Below, in pieces: positions 18,631 through 27,276 of a DNA stretch of 64,000 nt (positions are counted from its first letter, which is position 1; every line of letters starts with the position of its first letter). Below the pieces are notes generated by a model. That model worked only from the letters and a program-made list of their open reading frames with translations. It ran no database searches and was not told where the DNA came from. This DNA comes from Vallitalea pronyensis (lineage in GTDB: Bacteria > Bacillota > Clostridia > Lachnospirales > Vallitaleaceae), in NCBI RefSeq assembly GCF_018141445.1, contig NZ_CP058649.1:6182861-6246860 (forward strand). Direction: 5' to 3'. Position numbers and translations under genes: made by a program.

Positions 18631-18702
18631 CTGGGTAGGCAGGATTCGAACCTACGCATACTAGAGTCAAAGTCTAGTGCCTTACCGCTTGGCGACTACC
18701 CA
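18631..18702 (-). tRNA. tRNA-Gln (anticodon TTG)
   Basis: A 72-nt cloverleaf with acceptor TGGGTAG pairing with CTACCCA. The anticodon loop CTTTGAC sits on a CTAGA/TCTAG stem, and the T loop is TTCGAAT. No CCA is encoded. It is the last tRNA of the cluster downstream of 16S. Confidence 0.95.
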
Positions 18703-18725
18703 CTATTATTTAATTAGAACACAAA

Positions 18726-18797
18726 AGCGCGAGACGGGATTCGAACCCGCGACCCTCGCCTTGGCAAGGCGATGCTCTACCACTGAGCCACTCACGC
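18726..18797 (-). tRNA. tRNA-Gly (anticodon GCC)
   Basis: A 72-nt cloverleaf with acceptor GCGTGAG/CTCGCGC (one G-T pair). The anticodon stem TCGCC/GGCGA has loop TTGCCAA, and the T loop is TTCGAAT. It sits in the same tRNA cluster. Confidence 0.95.
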
Positions 18798-18802
18798 ATA
18801 AG

Positions 18803-18873
18803 AGCGGGTGATGGGAATCGAACCCACGTATCCAGCTTGGAAGGCTGGTGTTCTACCATTGAACTACACCCGC
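18803..18873 (-). tRNA. tRNA-Gly (anticodon TCC)
   Basis: A 71-nt cloverleaf with acceptor GCGGGTG/CACCCGC. The anticodon stem CCAGC/GCTGG has loop CTTCCAA. It is the second glycine tRNA of the cluster and differs in anticodon from its neighbour. Confidence 0.95.
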
Positions 18874-18885
18874 ATATTGAATTGG

Positions 18886-18958
<73 letters not shown>

Positions 18959-18976
18959 GAAAAAATAAGCTTTTCA

Positions 18977-19005
18977 AGTATACCAGATATTTGAAATACT
19001 GTCAA
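18977..19005 (-). promoter_or_regulatory. Strong promoter of the tRNA-Phe-Gly-Gly-Gln run
   Basis: On the minus strand TTGACA (19000-19005) and TATACT (18977-18982) are exactly 17 bp apart, ending about 18 bp before tRNA-Phe. The four tRNAs can thus be transcribed independently of 16S. Confidence 0.75.
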
Positions 19006-19014
19006 TTAATTTTC

Positions 19015-19170
19015 GGCTTAAAATACAACGTATTTTAAACGATAAATTTCCTTACTTTGGCTTAAAATACAACGTATTTTAAACGATAAATTTCCTTACT
19101 TGGCTTAAAATACAATGTATTTTAAACGATAAATTTCCTTATTTAGCTTAAGATACAACATATCATAAGC
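19015..19170. repeat. Tandem array of 43-44 bp units, three full copies and one decayed
   Basis: Copies begin at 19015, 19059, 19102 and, degenerate, 19145. Each contains the near-palindrome AAAATACAACGTATTTT, able to form a 9-bp hairpin with a 3-nt loop. The array directly follows tRNA-Leu in the direction of transcription and precedes the tRNA-Phe promoter. Spacing is set by length only; there are no unique spacers. Confidence 0.9.
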
Positions 19171-19184
19171 CTTATTTATTATAA

Positions 19185-19270
19185 TGCCGGAGACCGGAAT
19201 CGAACCGGTACGATCGGTAAGGATCGCAGGATTTTAAGTCCTGTGCGTCTGCCAGTTCCGCCACTCCGGC
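19185..19270 (-). tRNA. tRNA-Leu (anticodon TAA)
   Basis: An 86-nt class II tRNA with a long variable arm. The acceptor is GCCGGAG/CTCCGGC. The anticodon stem CAGGA/TCCTG has loop CTTAAAA. Confidence 0.95.
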
Positions 19271-19320
19271 ATATAAACATAGTAATTTGTCATGTAAGAC
19301 ATTGCTTTGGTTATACACAA

Positions 19321-19463
19321 CCAATAAAAAAGCTTTAATGGTAAGAAATTGTTTTGCTTTCGCAAAGCCAATAAAAAGCTTTAATGGTAAGAAATTGTTT
19401 TGCTTTCGCAAAGCCAATAAAAAGCTTTAATGGTAAGAAATTGTTTTGCTTTCGCAAAGCCAA
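19321..19463. repeat. Tandem array of three 46-47 bp units in a tRNA spacer
   Basis: Near-identical copies begin at 19321, 19368 and 19414. On the transcribed (minus) strand each encodes TTTGCGAAAGCAAA, a 5-bp stem closed by a GAAA (GNRA) tetraloop. The array immediately follows tRNA-Tyr in the direction of transcription, mirroring the position of the other array after tRNA-Leu. The two units are unrelated in sequence. Confidence 0.9.
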
Positions 19464-19471
19464 TTCTTAAA

Positions 19472-19553
19472 TGGAGGGAGAAGGATTCGAACCTTCGAAG
19501 GCGGTGCCAACAGATTTACAGTCTGCCCCCTTTGGCCACTCGGGAACCCCTCC
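19472..19553 (-). tRNA. tRNA-Tyr (anticodon GTA)
   Basis: An 82-nt class II tRNA with acceptor GGAGGGG/TCCCTCC and a G-T closing pair. The anticodon stem GCAGA/TCTGT has loop CTGTAAA. It is the first tRNA downstream of the 16S gene and has its own promoter. Confidence 0.95.
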
Positions 19554-19567
19554 ATAGAACATGATAT

Positions 19568-19595
19568 ATAATATCATATTTCACAAAATTGTCAA
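19568..19595 (-). promoter_or_regulatory. Promoter of the tRNA-Tyr gene
   Basis: On the minus strand TTGACA (19590-19595) and TATTAT (19568-19573) are 16 bp apart, 14 bp upstream of tRNA-Tyr. The rest of the 308-nt gap between tRNA-Tyr and 16S holds no 5S rRNA or further tRNA that I can see. Confidence 0.65.
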
Positions 19596-19855
19596 TAGGT
19601 TTTAAGAAAAACTTAGAACAATCTTGTATAGCAAAATGATTCCTATGATAAACGTCGTCGCAGTTTCATGAATAGGTATATTAAACACCAAATGGTTTTA
19701 ACGATTATGACTATAAATTTCTCATAAGAGCATTTATTTAATGCGTTATAAACTTCCCATGCAATTCTACTTTATCGTTTCAGCCTCAGCTGGTTCTTAA
19801 CCTTCAGGTTCATGAACTTCTCATTCTTTTGCCTTTAATTAAGTTTAACGATTTT

Positions 19856-21390
<1,535 letters not shown>

Positions 21391-21701
21391 AAAAGTTTTT
21401 TAACTTAGTTTTTCTTAGCTTTACTTTTAAGAAAGTACAATCTTAAAAGGTAAAGGTTAGAAAATCTTAGTTGAAAAACGCAATCTCTCAAGTAACCAGT
21501 ACTCTTAAGATTCGTTGATCTTGACCAGACTAATCTGGCAATTTGTATTTTATAGACTACCGTCTCTTTGTTTGAGATTGTTAAGCTTCGCAAAACAATT
21601 CTCTGAATTTACAAAGGAATTATTTGGGTCAACTTTATTATCTAAAGTTGTTGTTTAATATACTATTCATTTTTCATTGTTCAAAAACTGCGTCGAAGAC
21701 T

Positions 21702-21730
21702 ATAATATCAAATATAGGTAGGAGTGTCAA
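21702..21730 (-). promoter_or_regulatory. 16S rRNA promoter
   Basis: On the minus strand TTGACA (21725-21730) and TATTAT (21702-21707) are exactly 17 bp apart, about 310 bp upstream of the mature 16S end. The leader between (21391-21700) has no gene. Part of it next to 16S resembles the complement of the 3' flank, as expected for a processing stem. Confidence 0.75.
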
Positions 21731-21786
21731 GGACTTTTTAATATTTTTCAATAAATACAATCATGCAGGTTTTACAATGGCTTTTA

Positions 21787-21987
21787 CTACTTATTCCAAT
21801 GTGTGGTTTTCATACCATTATCATTTATGATCCCAAGCAATACCCCTATGCTGCAAAGGGCTTTTATAACCGTCATTACTTGTTCATTGTCAACCTCCAC
21901 ACCTAGACTAGTTAGTATCAGTATAATTGCGCTGGCAATGGCTATAATTGTCTTTGTATTGGTTAATTTTTTTAATATGCTATTCAT
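21787..21987 (-). CDS. Small phage holin, phi LC3 type
   Basis: A 66-residue protein with one clear membrane helix (TIIAIASAIILILTSLGV), a short middle segment and a second hydrophobic stretch (ALCSIGVLLGII), matching phi LC3-family holins. Such proteins form membrane lesions that let endolysin reach the wall. The start at 21987 (MNSILKK) is chosen over an upstream in-frame codon because GAGAGGA lies between. It overlaps the 3' end of the amidase gene by 8 bp, so the two are translationally coupled. It is the last gene of a three-gene lysis cassette. Confidence 0.75.
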   Translation of the reverse strand: MNSILKKLTNTKTIIAIASAIILILTSLGVEVDNEQVMTVIKALCSIGVLLGIINDNGMKTTHWNK

Positions 21988-22585
21988 CTTCAACCATCCT
22001 CTCAATTTCATATATTTTTTTCTTAATGCCGCCTAAACGTTCTTGTAATTTTTCAATTTCTTCCTTATAGTATTGATTTTCTTTTATTAACGCTTTAATC
22101 TGTCCTGCATCTGTGCTTTCTGCCACCAAACCCATGTACTTTTCCCATGGAAAATAATTTCCTGGACATAACTTGTACTGTACAAAATCATGATGTTTCT
22201 TAATCCGTTCTTGTTTAATCTTATATTTCTTCATTAAATATAAGGTCAAGTTTTTAAGTGCTTCTAGTTGTGCATCTGGTACAACTTTATCGCCGTTTCC
22301 TTGATAATCTTGATAACACCCTTCTAAGCAGATGCCAATGGATTTCATGTTCATACCTTCTTGCTTACAGTGACTTCCTCTTTGCGTTTCCATTCTCCCT
22401 CGATAAATTTTTCCTTCCTTATTAATAAAATAATGGTACCCAAAACCTGCAAAGCCTCTATTCAGATGCCAGCCATGAATATCATCAATACTGCAACGAG
22501 GAGCCAGTGCATGATGTATAATAATATATGCCGGTCGATTATTTGAGGGTACATTGATGTTTAATTGTGTCTTTATAATATTCAT
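21980..22585 (-). CDS. N-acetylmuramoyl-L-alanine amidase (endolysin)
   Basis: A 201-residue Amidase_2/PGRP-type zinc amidase that cuts the sugar-peptide bond of peptidoglycan. Zinc ligands are visible: His in IIIHHALAP near residue 24, His in KKHHDFVQ near 130, and Cys in KLCPGNYFPW near 139. The GFGYHYFINKEGKIYRGR segment is typical. There is no signal peptide, so export depends on a holin, as for phage lysins. The last 45 residues are a charged coiled coil instead of a wall-binding repeat. Start has GGAGGAG upstream. It lies between an XhlA-like and a holin gene. Confidence 0.92.
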   Translation of the reverse strand: MNIIKTQLNINVPSNNRPAYIIIHHALAPRCSIDDIHGWHLNRGFAGFGYHYFINKEGKIYRGRMETQRGSHCKQEGMNMKSIGICLEGCYQDYQGNGDKVVPDAQLEALKNLTLYLMKKYKIKQERIKKHHDFVQYKLCPGNYFPWEKYMGLVAESTDAGQIKALIKENQYYKEEIEKLQERLGGIKKKIYEIERMVEDE

Positions 22586-22596
22586 ATTCTCCTCCT

Positions 22597-22860
22597 CTAG
22601 CTAAAATAACTTATGATGGCCAATATCGTTGCAACGCATCCAACAATCCACCCCATATATTCGCGATACTCCTTTTTGCTGCATGCGTAATCTTCCAGTC
22701 TTTGGACTCGGTCATCTATATCACTGATGAACTGTCTAAGTCCGTTATAGTCCCGAATAAGTGTCTTCGTCTCTGTCATCGTAACGGCTAAAGCATTCGT
22801 CTCACGCGTCACTTTCTCAATGGCTTCATAAAATTCTTTTTGGGTAACCCCATTTTGCAT
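22597..22860 (-). CDS. XhlA-like lysis accessory membrane protein
   Basis: An 87-residue protein with a coiled-coil first two thirds (heptad-like runs up to DIDDRVQRLEDYACSKKEY) and a single C-terminal membrane helix (MGWIVGCVATILAIISYF). This is the layout of haemolysin XhlA, which works with XhlB holin and an amidase in the PBSX lysis module. The ATG at 22860 has AGGAGG 8 bp upstream. The gene is 11 bp upstream of the amidase, giving an XhlA-amidase-holin cassette. Confidence 0.75.
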   Translation of the reverse strand: MQNGVTQKEFYEAIEKVTRETNALAVTMTETKTLIRDYNGLRQFISDIDDRVQRLEDYACSKKEYREYMGWIVGCVATILAIISYFS

Positions 22861-23175
22861 ATTGATTCCTCCTTATTTTATTTCACGCCTATGATTTACC
22901 CACATTACCTTGAGGACTAATTATATGGTAGCATAGGTGAACACGACATTAACACGTCATCTTTTTTCAAGTCATAGCTAACGATACATGACAAAATTGT
23001 AAGGTTTTTCATGAATCTGTAAGTTACCTCAATGGATTCTTACCCCTGGTAGACGTAAAATAAAGTCATTGATTTAGAAAAATATCTGTTATAAATAAAC
23101 CCATTGGGAAGTTATTGTGTTTCATACTGAAAACTTTTTAATACAGATATGTAAAATAAAAGGGAGGCATAAACA
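22861..23175. other. Intergenic region between lysis cassette and BceA-type gene
   Basis: A divergent 315-bp gap that must hold the promoters of the lysis cassette (minus) and the ABC transporter (plus). I could not assign convincing -35/-10 pairs and saw no repeat or palindrome like the tail-locus operators here. Confidence 0.5.
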
Positions 23176-23940
23176 ATGTCAAAAGTCATCGAAACAAAGG
23201 GCATTAAAAAAGTGTATACATCAAAAGGTATGGAAACCTTTGCTGTTAATGGAATAGACATGGACATAGAAGAAGGTGAATTTGTTGGTATCATGGGTCC
23301 TTCAGGCTCTGGTAAAACAACCCTACTTAACTTAATATCAACCATTGACCAGCCAACAGAAGGTGTAATTACCTTCAAAGGGATTGACTTAGCTACCATG
23401 AAGGGTAAAAAATTGGCTCAATTCAGAAGAGAAAATATTGGCTTTTTATTCCAAGATTTTAACCTTTTGAATAACCTCAGTGTCATGGATAATATTGCTT
23501 TACCACTGGTTCTAGCAGGTACACGGGTATCTGTTGTAAAAGATAAAATCAATGAACTGACCGCTTTTTTTGGCTTAACGGATCATCTTCAAAAATATCC
23601 TTATCAGTTATCAGGCGGTCAGAAACAGCGTGTTGCCGCAACAAGAGCACTCATTACAAAACCCTCTATGATTCTTGCTGACGAACCAACAGGAGCACTA
23701 GATTCCAAGTCCGCTACAGAATTATTAGAGAGCCTTGGAAAAACCAATAAGAAATTCGGTTCAACCATTGTCATCGTTACCCATGATGGGTTCACTGCTA
23801 GTTATTGTGACCGCATTATTTTTATACAGGACGGTCAAGTCCTTACAGAACTCAAAAAAGAAGGGTCCAGAAAAGATTTTTATCAAAAAGTAATTGAACA
23901 GTTAGCCCGAATGGGAGGGGAAAACCATGAATGCTGTTAG
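23176..23940 (+). CDS. BceA-type ABC transporter ATP-binding protein
   Basis: A 254-residue ATPase of the MacB/BceA group. The Walker A is GPSGSGKTT near residue 42, the ABC signature LSGGQKQR, the Walker B MILADEPTGALD, and the H-loop THDG. It energises the FtsX-type permease encoded immediately downstream, whose start codon it overlaps by 14 bp. Family members expel or release antimicrobial peptides such as bacitracin from their lipid targets. GGGAGG lies 9 bp before ATG 23176. No BceRS sensor-regulator pair is adjacent. Confidence 0.92.
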   Translation: MSKVIETKGIKKVYTSKGMETFAVNGIDMDIEEGEFVGIMGPSGSGKTTLLNLISTIDQPTEGVITFKGIDLATMKGKKLAQFRRENIGFLFQDFNLLNNLSVMDNIALPLVLAGTRVSVVKDKINELTAFFGLTDHLQKYPYQLSGGQKQRVAATRALITKPSMILADEPTGALDSKSATELLESLGKTNKKFGSTIVIVTHDGFTASYCDRIIFIQDGQVLTELKKEGSRKDFYQKVIEQLARMGGENHECC

Positions 23941-25813
23941 TCTTGCTTATAAAAACATGAAGAGTAACCTTAGCATCTATAAGCTTCATTTTCTTGCTCT
24001 TGTCTTCTCCGTTGTGGCATACTATCAATTTTGTGCTATGAAGCACAACCCTCAAGTTCTTGGTATCTCATCACAAGAGATTGTTGGTACCTTGGGTTAT
24101 GTGACAGCCATCATGTTACTGGTATTCTTAATCTACTTTTCATGGTTTTCAAGTTCTTTCTTTTTAAACCAGCGTAAGAAAGAAATTGGTCTATATACTT
24201 TAATGGGTGTTACCAATTATAAGGTAGGGTTTATCTATGCCATGGAAAACCTCATTATGAGTTTTATGGCTATTATCGTAGGTTGTGGCATCGGTGCTGT
24301 GTTTGGCAAACTCTATATGATGGTATTGTCCAAGTATTGCAACATGGGAGTAGACGTTGAGTTTTTTATTTCCTATAAAGCCATTATGGAGACGGCTATT
24401 GTGTTTGGGGTCATCAGCCTATTCTTTTCCTTAAAAGGTTACATGAACATTGTTAGAAGTCGTTTATTGTCACTTATCAACGCCATCAAAGAAGAAGAAA
24501 GCATGCCAAAAGCCAGTGTGATAACAGGCATCCTATCCCTTGTGGTTATTGGTACAGGTTATTATCTTATTCAATATGCCATGAACAGCAGCTTTTTCTT
24601 TTATACACTTGCTACGACAATCTTAACCATCATTGGTACCTACATGCTCTTTCGCAGTACCACAACCATTATTTTAAAGCGTATGATGCATAGCAAAAGG
24701 ATTTTATACCGTAAAACCAATATTATGACCATCTCCAACTTGTGTTATCGCATCCGACGAAATTACAAAGTGTATGCCACAATCGCTATCCTCTTAACAT
24801 GTACCCTTACAGCTTTTGCTACTGTCACATCCCTTAATTACTCCAATAATGATGTGCAGAAGATGGATTATCCCCATACATTCATTACCATGACTGAAAG
24901 TAAGGAGGCAGCAGAGCAAGTTATAGCATTAGTAAATGAAGAGAAGGATGCTATTATACACGAAAATCATATTCCTGTGATAGAAAAGGAACGTGCACAA
25001 GGAAAGAATTATCATTACCCTACGGGTATCGTGAAATACAGTGACTACATTAAGATTATTGATCAAGTTGATTATACCGCCAATAAAAGAGTCATCCTTC
25101 AAAGGGAGTTACATGATTTTGAAGCTGTTCTTAATTTAAATGCGAAGACACTTTTCAATATATTTGATATGAAGACCTTAACCTTGGATGGACATGAAGT
25201 GACGATCAACCGTATTATAAAAGCACCTTTATTCGGCATCGGCTTACCCATTAGCACTCTGCTTGTTAACGATAAGACCTATGATATTCTAGCAGAAGGC
25301 AGTACCATCCAATACGTTTCTGCTTACAAATTAACGGATGAAGCCTTGGGAAAAACCCTAGAAGGCAGAATCGAAAATTTATCTGGTGACATCTATGCTT
25401 TTGCACAATATGGTAATAACGATGGTCAAATGAAAAATACCATCATTAAGATTGTGTATATACTTGGTGCTTTCCTTGCCTTAGTCTTCATTATGGCAAC
25501 AGGTAGTATTATTTACTTTAAGATTATTACAGAATCCATGGAAGATAAGGATAAATACACGATTCTAAGTAAGATTGGTATGGAAGATAGCACCATTAAT
25601 AAGGCAATCCGTATACAGATTGCCATGGCCTTTGCCCTACCACTTGTTATTGCTATTATTCATTCCATTGTGGCTATAAAAGTATTGGAAAACATGGTGG
25701 CTATGAGCTTAAACCTTCCTATATTAATGAGTATTGGTGTGGTTACTGTGATCTTCTTTGGTTTTTATATGTTGACCACCAGCCACTATATTCGACGAAT
25801 TAGAGAAAAATAG
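23927..25813 (+). CDS. BceB-type FtsX-like permease
   Basis: A 628-residue permease with the ten-helix FtsX/BceB layout. Four N-terminal membrane helices come first (one in AIMLLVFLIYFSWFSS, then RKKEIGLYTLMG, a family hallmark). More helices lie around residues 200-310, and a roughly 200-residue extracellular domain (about 310-510) separates them from the last helices. In bacitracin-type systems that large loop recognises the peptide. Its start overlaps the ATPase gene. A strong terminator follows. Together the pair likely forms a peptide-antibiotic detoxification module, but the ligand is unknown. Confidence 0.88.
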   Translation: MNAVSLAYKNMKSNLSIYKLHFLALVFSVVAYYQFCAMKHNPQVLGISSQEIVGTLGYVTAIMLLVFLIYFSWFSSSFFLNQRKKEIGLYTLMGVTNYKVGFIYAMENLIMSFMAIIVGCGIGAVFGKLYMMVLSKYCNMGVDVEFFISYKAIMETAIVFGVISLFFSLKGYMNIVRSRLLSLINAIKEEESMPKASVITGILSLVVIGTGYYLIQYAMNSSFFFYTLATTILTIIGTYMLFRSTTTIILKRMMHSKRILYRKTNIMTISNLCYRIRRNYKVYATIAILLTCTLTAFATVTSLNYSNNDVQKMDYPHTFITMTESKEAAEQVIALVNEEKDAIIHENHIPVIEKERAQGKNYHYPTGIVKYSDYIKIIDQVDYTANKRVILQRELHDFEAVLNLNAKTLFNIFDMKTLTLDGHEVTINRIIKAPLFGIGLPISTLLVNDKTYDILAEGSTIQYVSAYKLTDEALGKTLEGRIENLSGDIYAFAQYGNNDGQMKNTIIKIVYILGAFLALVFIMATGSIIYFKIITESMEDKDKYTILSKIGMEDSTINKAIRIQIAMAFALPLVIAIIHSIVAIKVLENMVAMSLNLPILMSIGVVTVIFFGFYMLTTSHYIRRIREK

Positions 25814-25816
25814 AAT

Positions 25817-25855
25817 AAAAAAGATGCTAGGTATATCCCACCTTGCATCTTTTTT
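25817..25855. terminator. Bidirectional intrinsic terminator
   Basis: AAAAAAGATGC and its exact complement GCATCTTTTTT flank a 17-nt loop between the convergent permease gene and the copper amine oxidase-domain gene. U-runs are available in both directions. Confidence 0.85.
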
Positions 25856-25868
25856 CATGTCACATCAC

Positions 25869-26786
25869 TTATTTTAGTTTAAAGTAAATGCATCGGTCAT
25901 CTAAATCATAATCCGATTTCTCCATGACAAAGTACGTTTCCAAGTTGTTAAAAATTGGTAATAACACCTTACCTTCAACTTCATAGGCATGACTTTTACC
26001 ATCGTTTTCTACTTTTTCAAAACCAACTTCATAATCTAAAGCATCATTGAATGACTTTGTAAATCCGTAATCTGTTCCTCCAATAATACTGTTTCCTTGA
26101 GGTGTAGAAGACCCCCAGACATGTGGATAGATATTACTTAAGAATCTGTATTCTGACCCTGTATAGGTCACATTGCTTGCTTTAATTTTTAAGGTAAGCA
26201 TAACATAACTATAAAGTGGATCATCTTCTGGCTTTTGAAAGCCTAATTCAGCAATGCCATCTCTTGTGATAGGGTCTGCTTTTAGGACAGTGATTTCAAA
26301 ATGAGCCTTAGTTTCATTACCATCATAGGCATTTCGGTCATTAAATACATAGGTTGAACCAAATGGTACAGGGTCTTCTAATGTACCTGCACTATTGGAT
26401 GGGCTTGGTGTAGGTTGTTGCGGATTTTCTTGTGGCTCAGGTTTAGGCTGTGTGTCATTAGATGGCGGTAAATCCGTTGGAACAGCCCCATCTGAGTTGT
26501 CTTTGGTTGTAATATCAATGGTCTTCGTTGTCCCATTCCAAGTAATATCTGCTCCCACCATTTCTGTAACTGCTCGAACAGGTAAATAGGTTGATCCATC
26601 AATAATAACTGGATAGATTACCTCCCCATGACCATCTTTTAATGTCTGCACTTGACCATTGTAAGTAATGGTAATGCCTTTGTTCTCTTTCCCTGATATA
26701 TCCCTTATCAAGGAACTTGCTGATAATGATGTTGATACCGTGATGAGTACTACCATTGCAACTAAAATCTTGATGGATTTTTTCAT
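25869..26786 (-). CDS. Secreted protein with copper amine oxidase N-terminal-like domain
   Basis: A 305-residue exported protein. After a signal peptide (KILVAMVVLITVSTSLSAS) comes a copper amine oxidase N-terminal-like domain (YPVIIDGSTYLPVRAVTEMV, near residues 60-100), a wall-associated module that is not itself an oxidase. A Pro-rich linker (about 105-135) then leads to a C-terminal domain of about 170 residues that I do not recognise, rich in strands and with DUF4352-like features. GGAGGAG precedes ATG 26786. It diverges from the alkaline phosphatase gene, and its upstream region carries a motif nearly identical to one upstream of that gene. Confidence 0.75.
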   Translation of the reverse strand: MKKSIKILVAMVVLITVSTSLSASSLIRDISGKENKGITITYNGQVQTLKDGHGEVIYPVIIDGSTYLPVRAVTEMVGADITWNGTTKTIDITTKDNSDGAVPTDLPPSNDTQPKPEPQENPQQPTPSPSNSAGTLEDPVPFGSTYVFNDRNAYDGNETKAHFEITVLKADPITRDGIAELGFQKPEDDPLYSYVMLTLKIKASNVTYTGSEYRFLSNIYPHVWGSSTPQGNSIIGGTDYGFTKSFNDALDYEVGFEKVENDGKSHAYEVEGKVLLPIFNNLETYFVMEKSDYDLDDRCIYFKLK

Positions 26787-26880
26787 AAGTGTCTCCTCCT
26801 CTTATCCTTTTTGACGGATATGTCCTCTGTTTATTTCATATCGAAGTAATATCATGACATTTACTTGATATATATCACAT

Positions 26881-26897
26881 TTTACCATAATCTAACA
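26881..26897 (+). promoter_or_regulatory. Pho-box-like motif upstream of the copper amine oxidase-domain gene
   Basis: TTTACCATAATCTAACA differs by one base from the motif at 27111-27127 near the divergent phosphatase gene. It contains two 7-base half-elements (TTTACCA, TCTAACA) 10 bp apart, like Gram-positive PhoP boxes. It lies 95 bp upstream of the minus-strand start. Confidence 0.4.
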
Positions 26898-27098
26898 ATG
26901 CCTTCAAGAAGTGCCGTCTATTCATGACGATTGATTTCGTATTTTGTAGTTTCATAAGATGCATGTCATTTCCAAATAATGCTTAACTATATTTTCTTTA
27001 TTTTGTTTATTCCATTATTAAATAAAGTGTTACTAGGAAGTTTAGGTTAATTCATCCTATTTTTTGTGTTCTTTAACTACATTATAAAACTAACGTGA

Positions 27099-27127
27099 TT
27101 TACCATTATTTTTACCATAATTTAACA
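27099..27127 (+). promoter_or_regulatory. Pho-box-like direct repeats upstream of alkaline phosphatase
   Basis: TTTACCA at 27099 and 27111 and TTTAACA at 27121 are spaced 12 and 10 bp, close to the 11-bp helical repeat of PhoP boxes (TT-x-ACA). They lie about 150 bp upstream of the alkaline phosphatase start. The rest of 26787-27276 is AT-rich with no gene. Confidence 0.45.
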
Positions 27128-27276
27128 TGTCCCTTATATCCTCTTTATATTGTTTCTATAGAGTTGAACTGTAAATTTATTTTATTGAGTACAGATAGGT
27201 TCTCTTGGTCTTTTATCATAGTTTATTATGAGAAACCTAAGACGTACTCGCAAAAATCAATGGAGGTAATTTTACC

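Noticed and set aside
18466..18640. PerR box before the superoxide dismutase-like gene
   Set aside because: The AT-rich stretch only loosely resembles a PerR palindrome.
19015..19463. CRISPR array
   Set aside because: Units are contiguous tandem copies with no unique spacers, and no cas genes are present.
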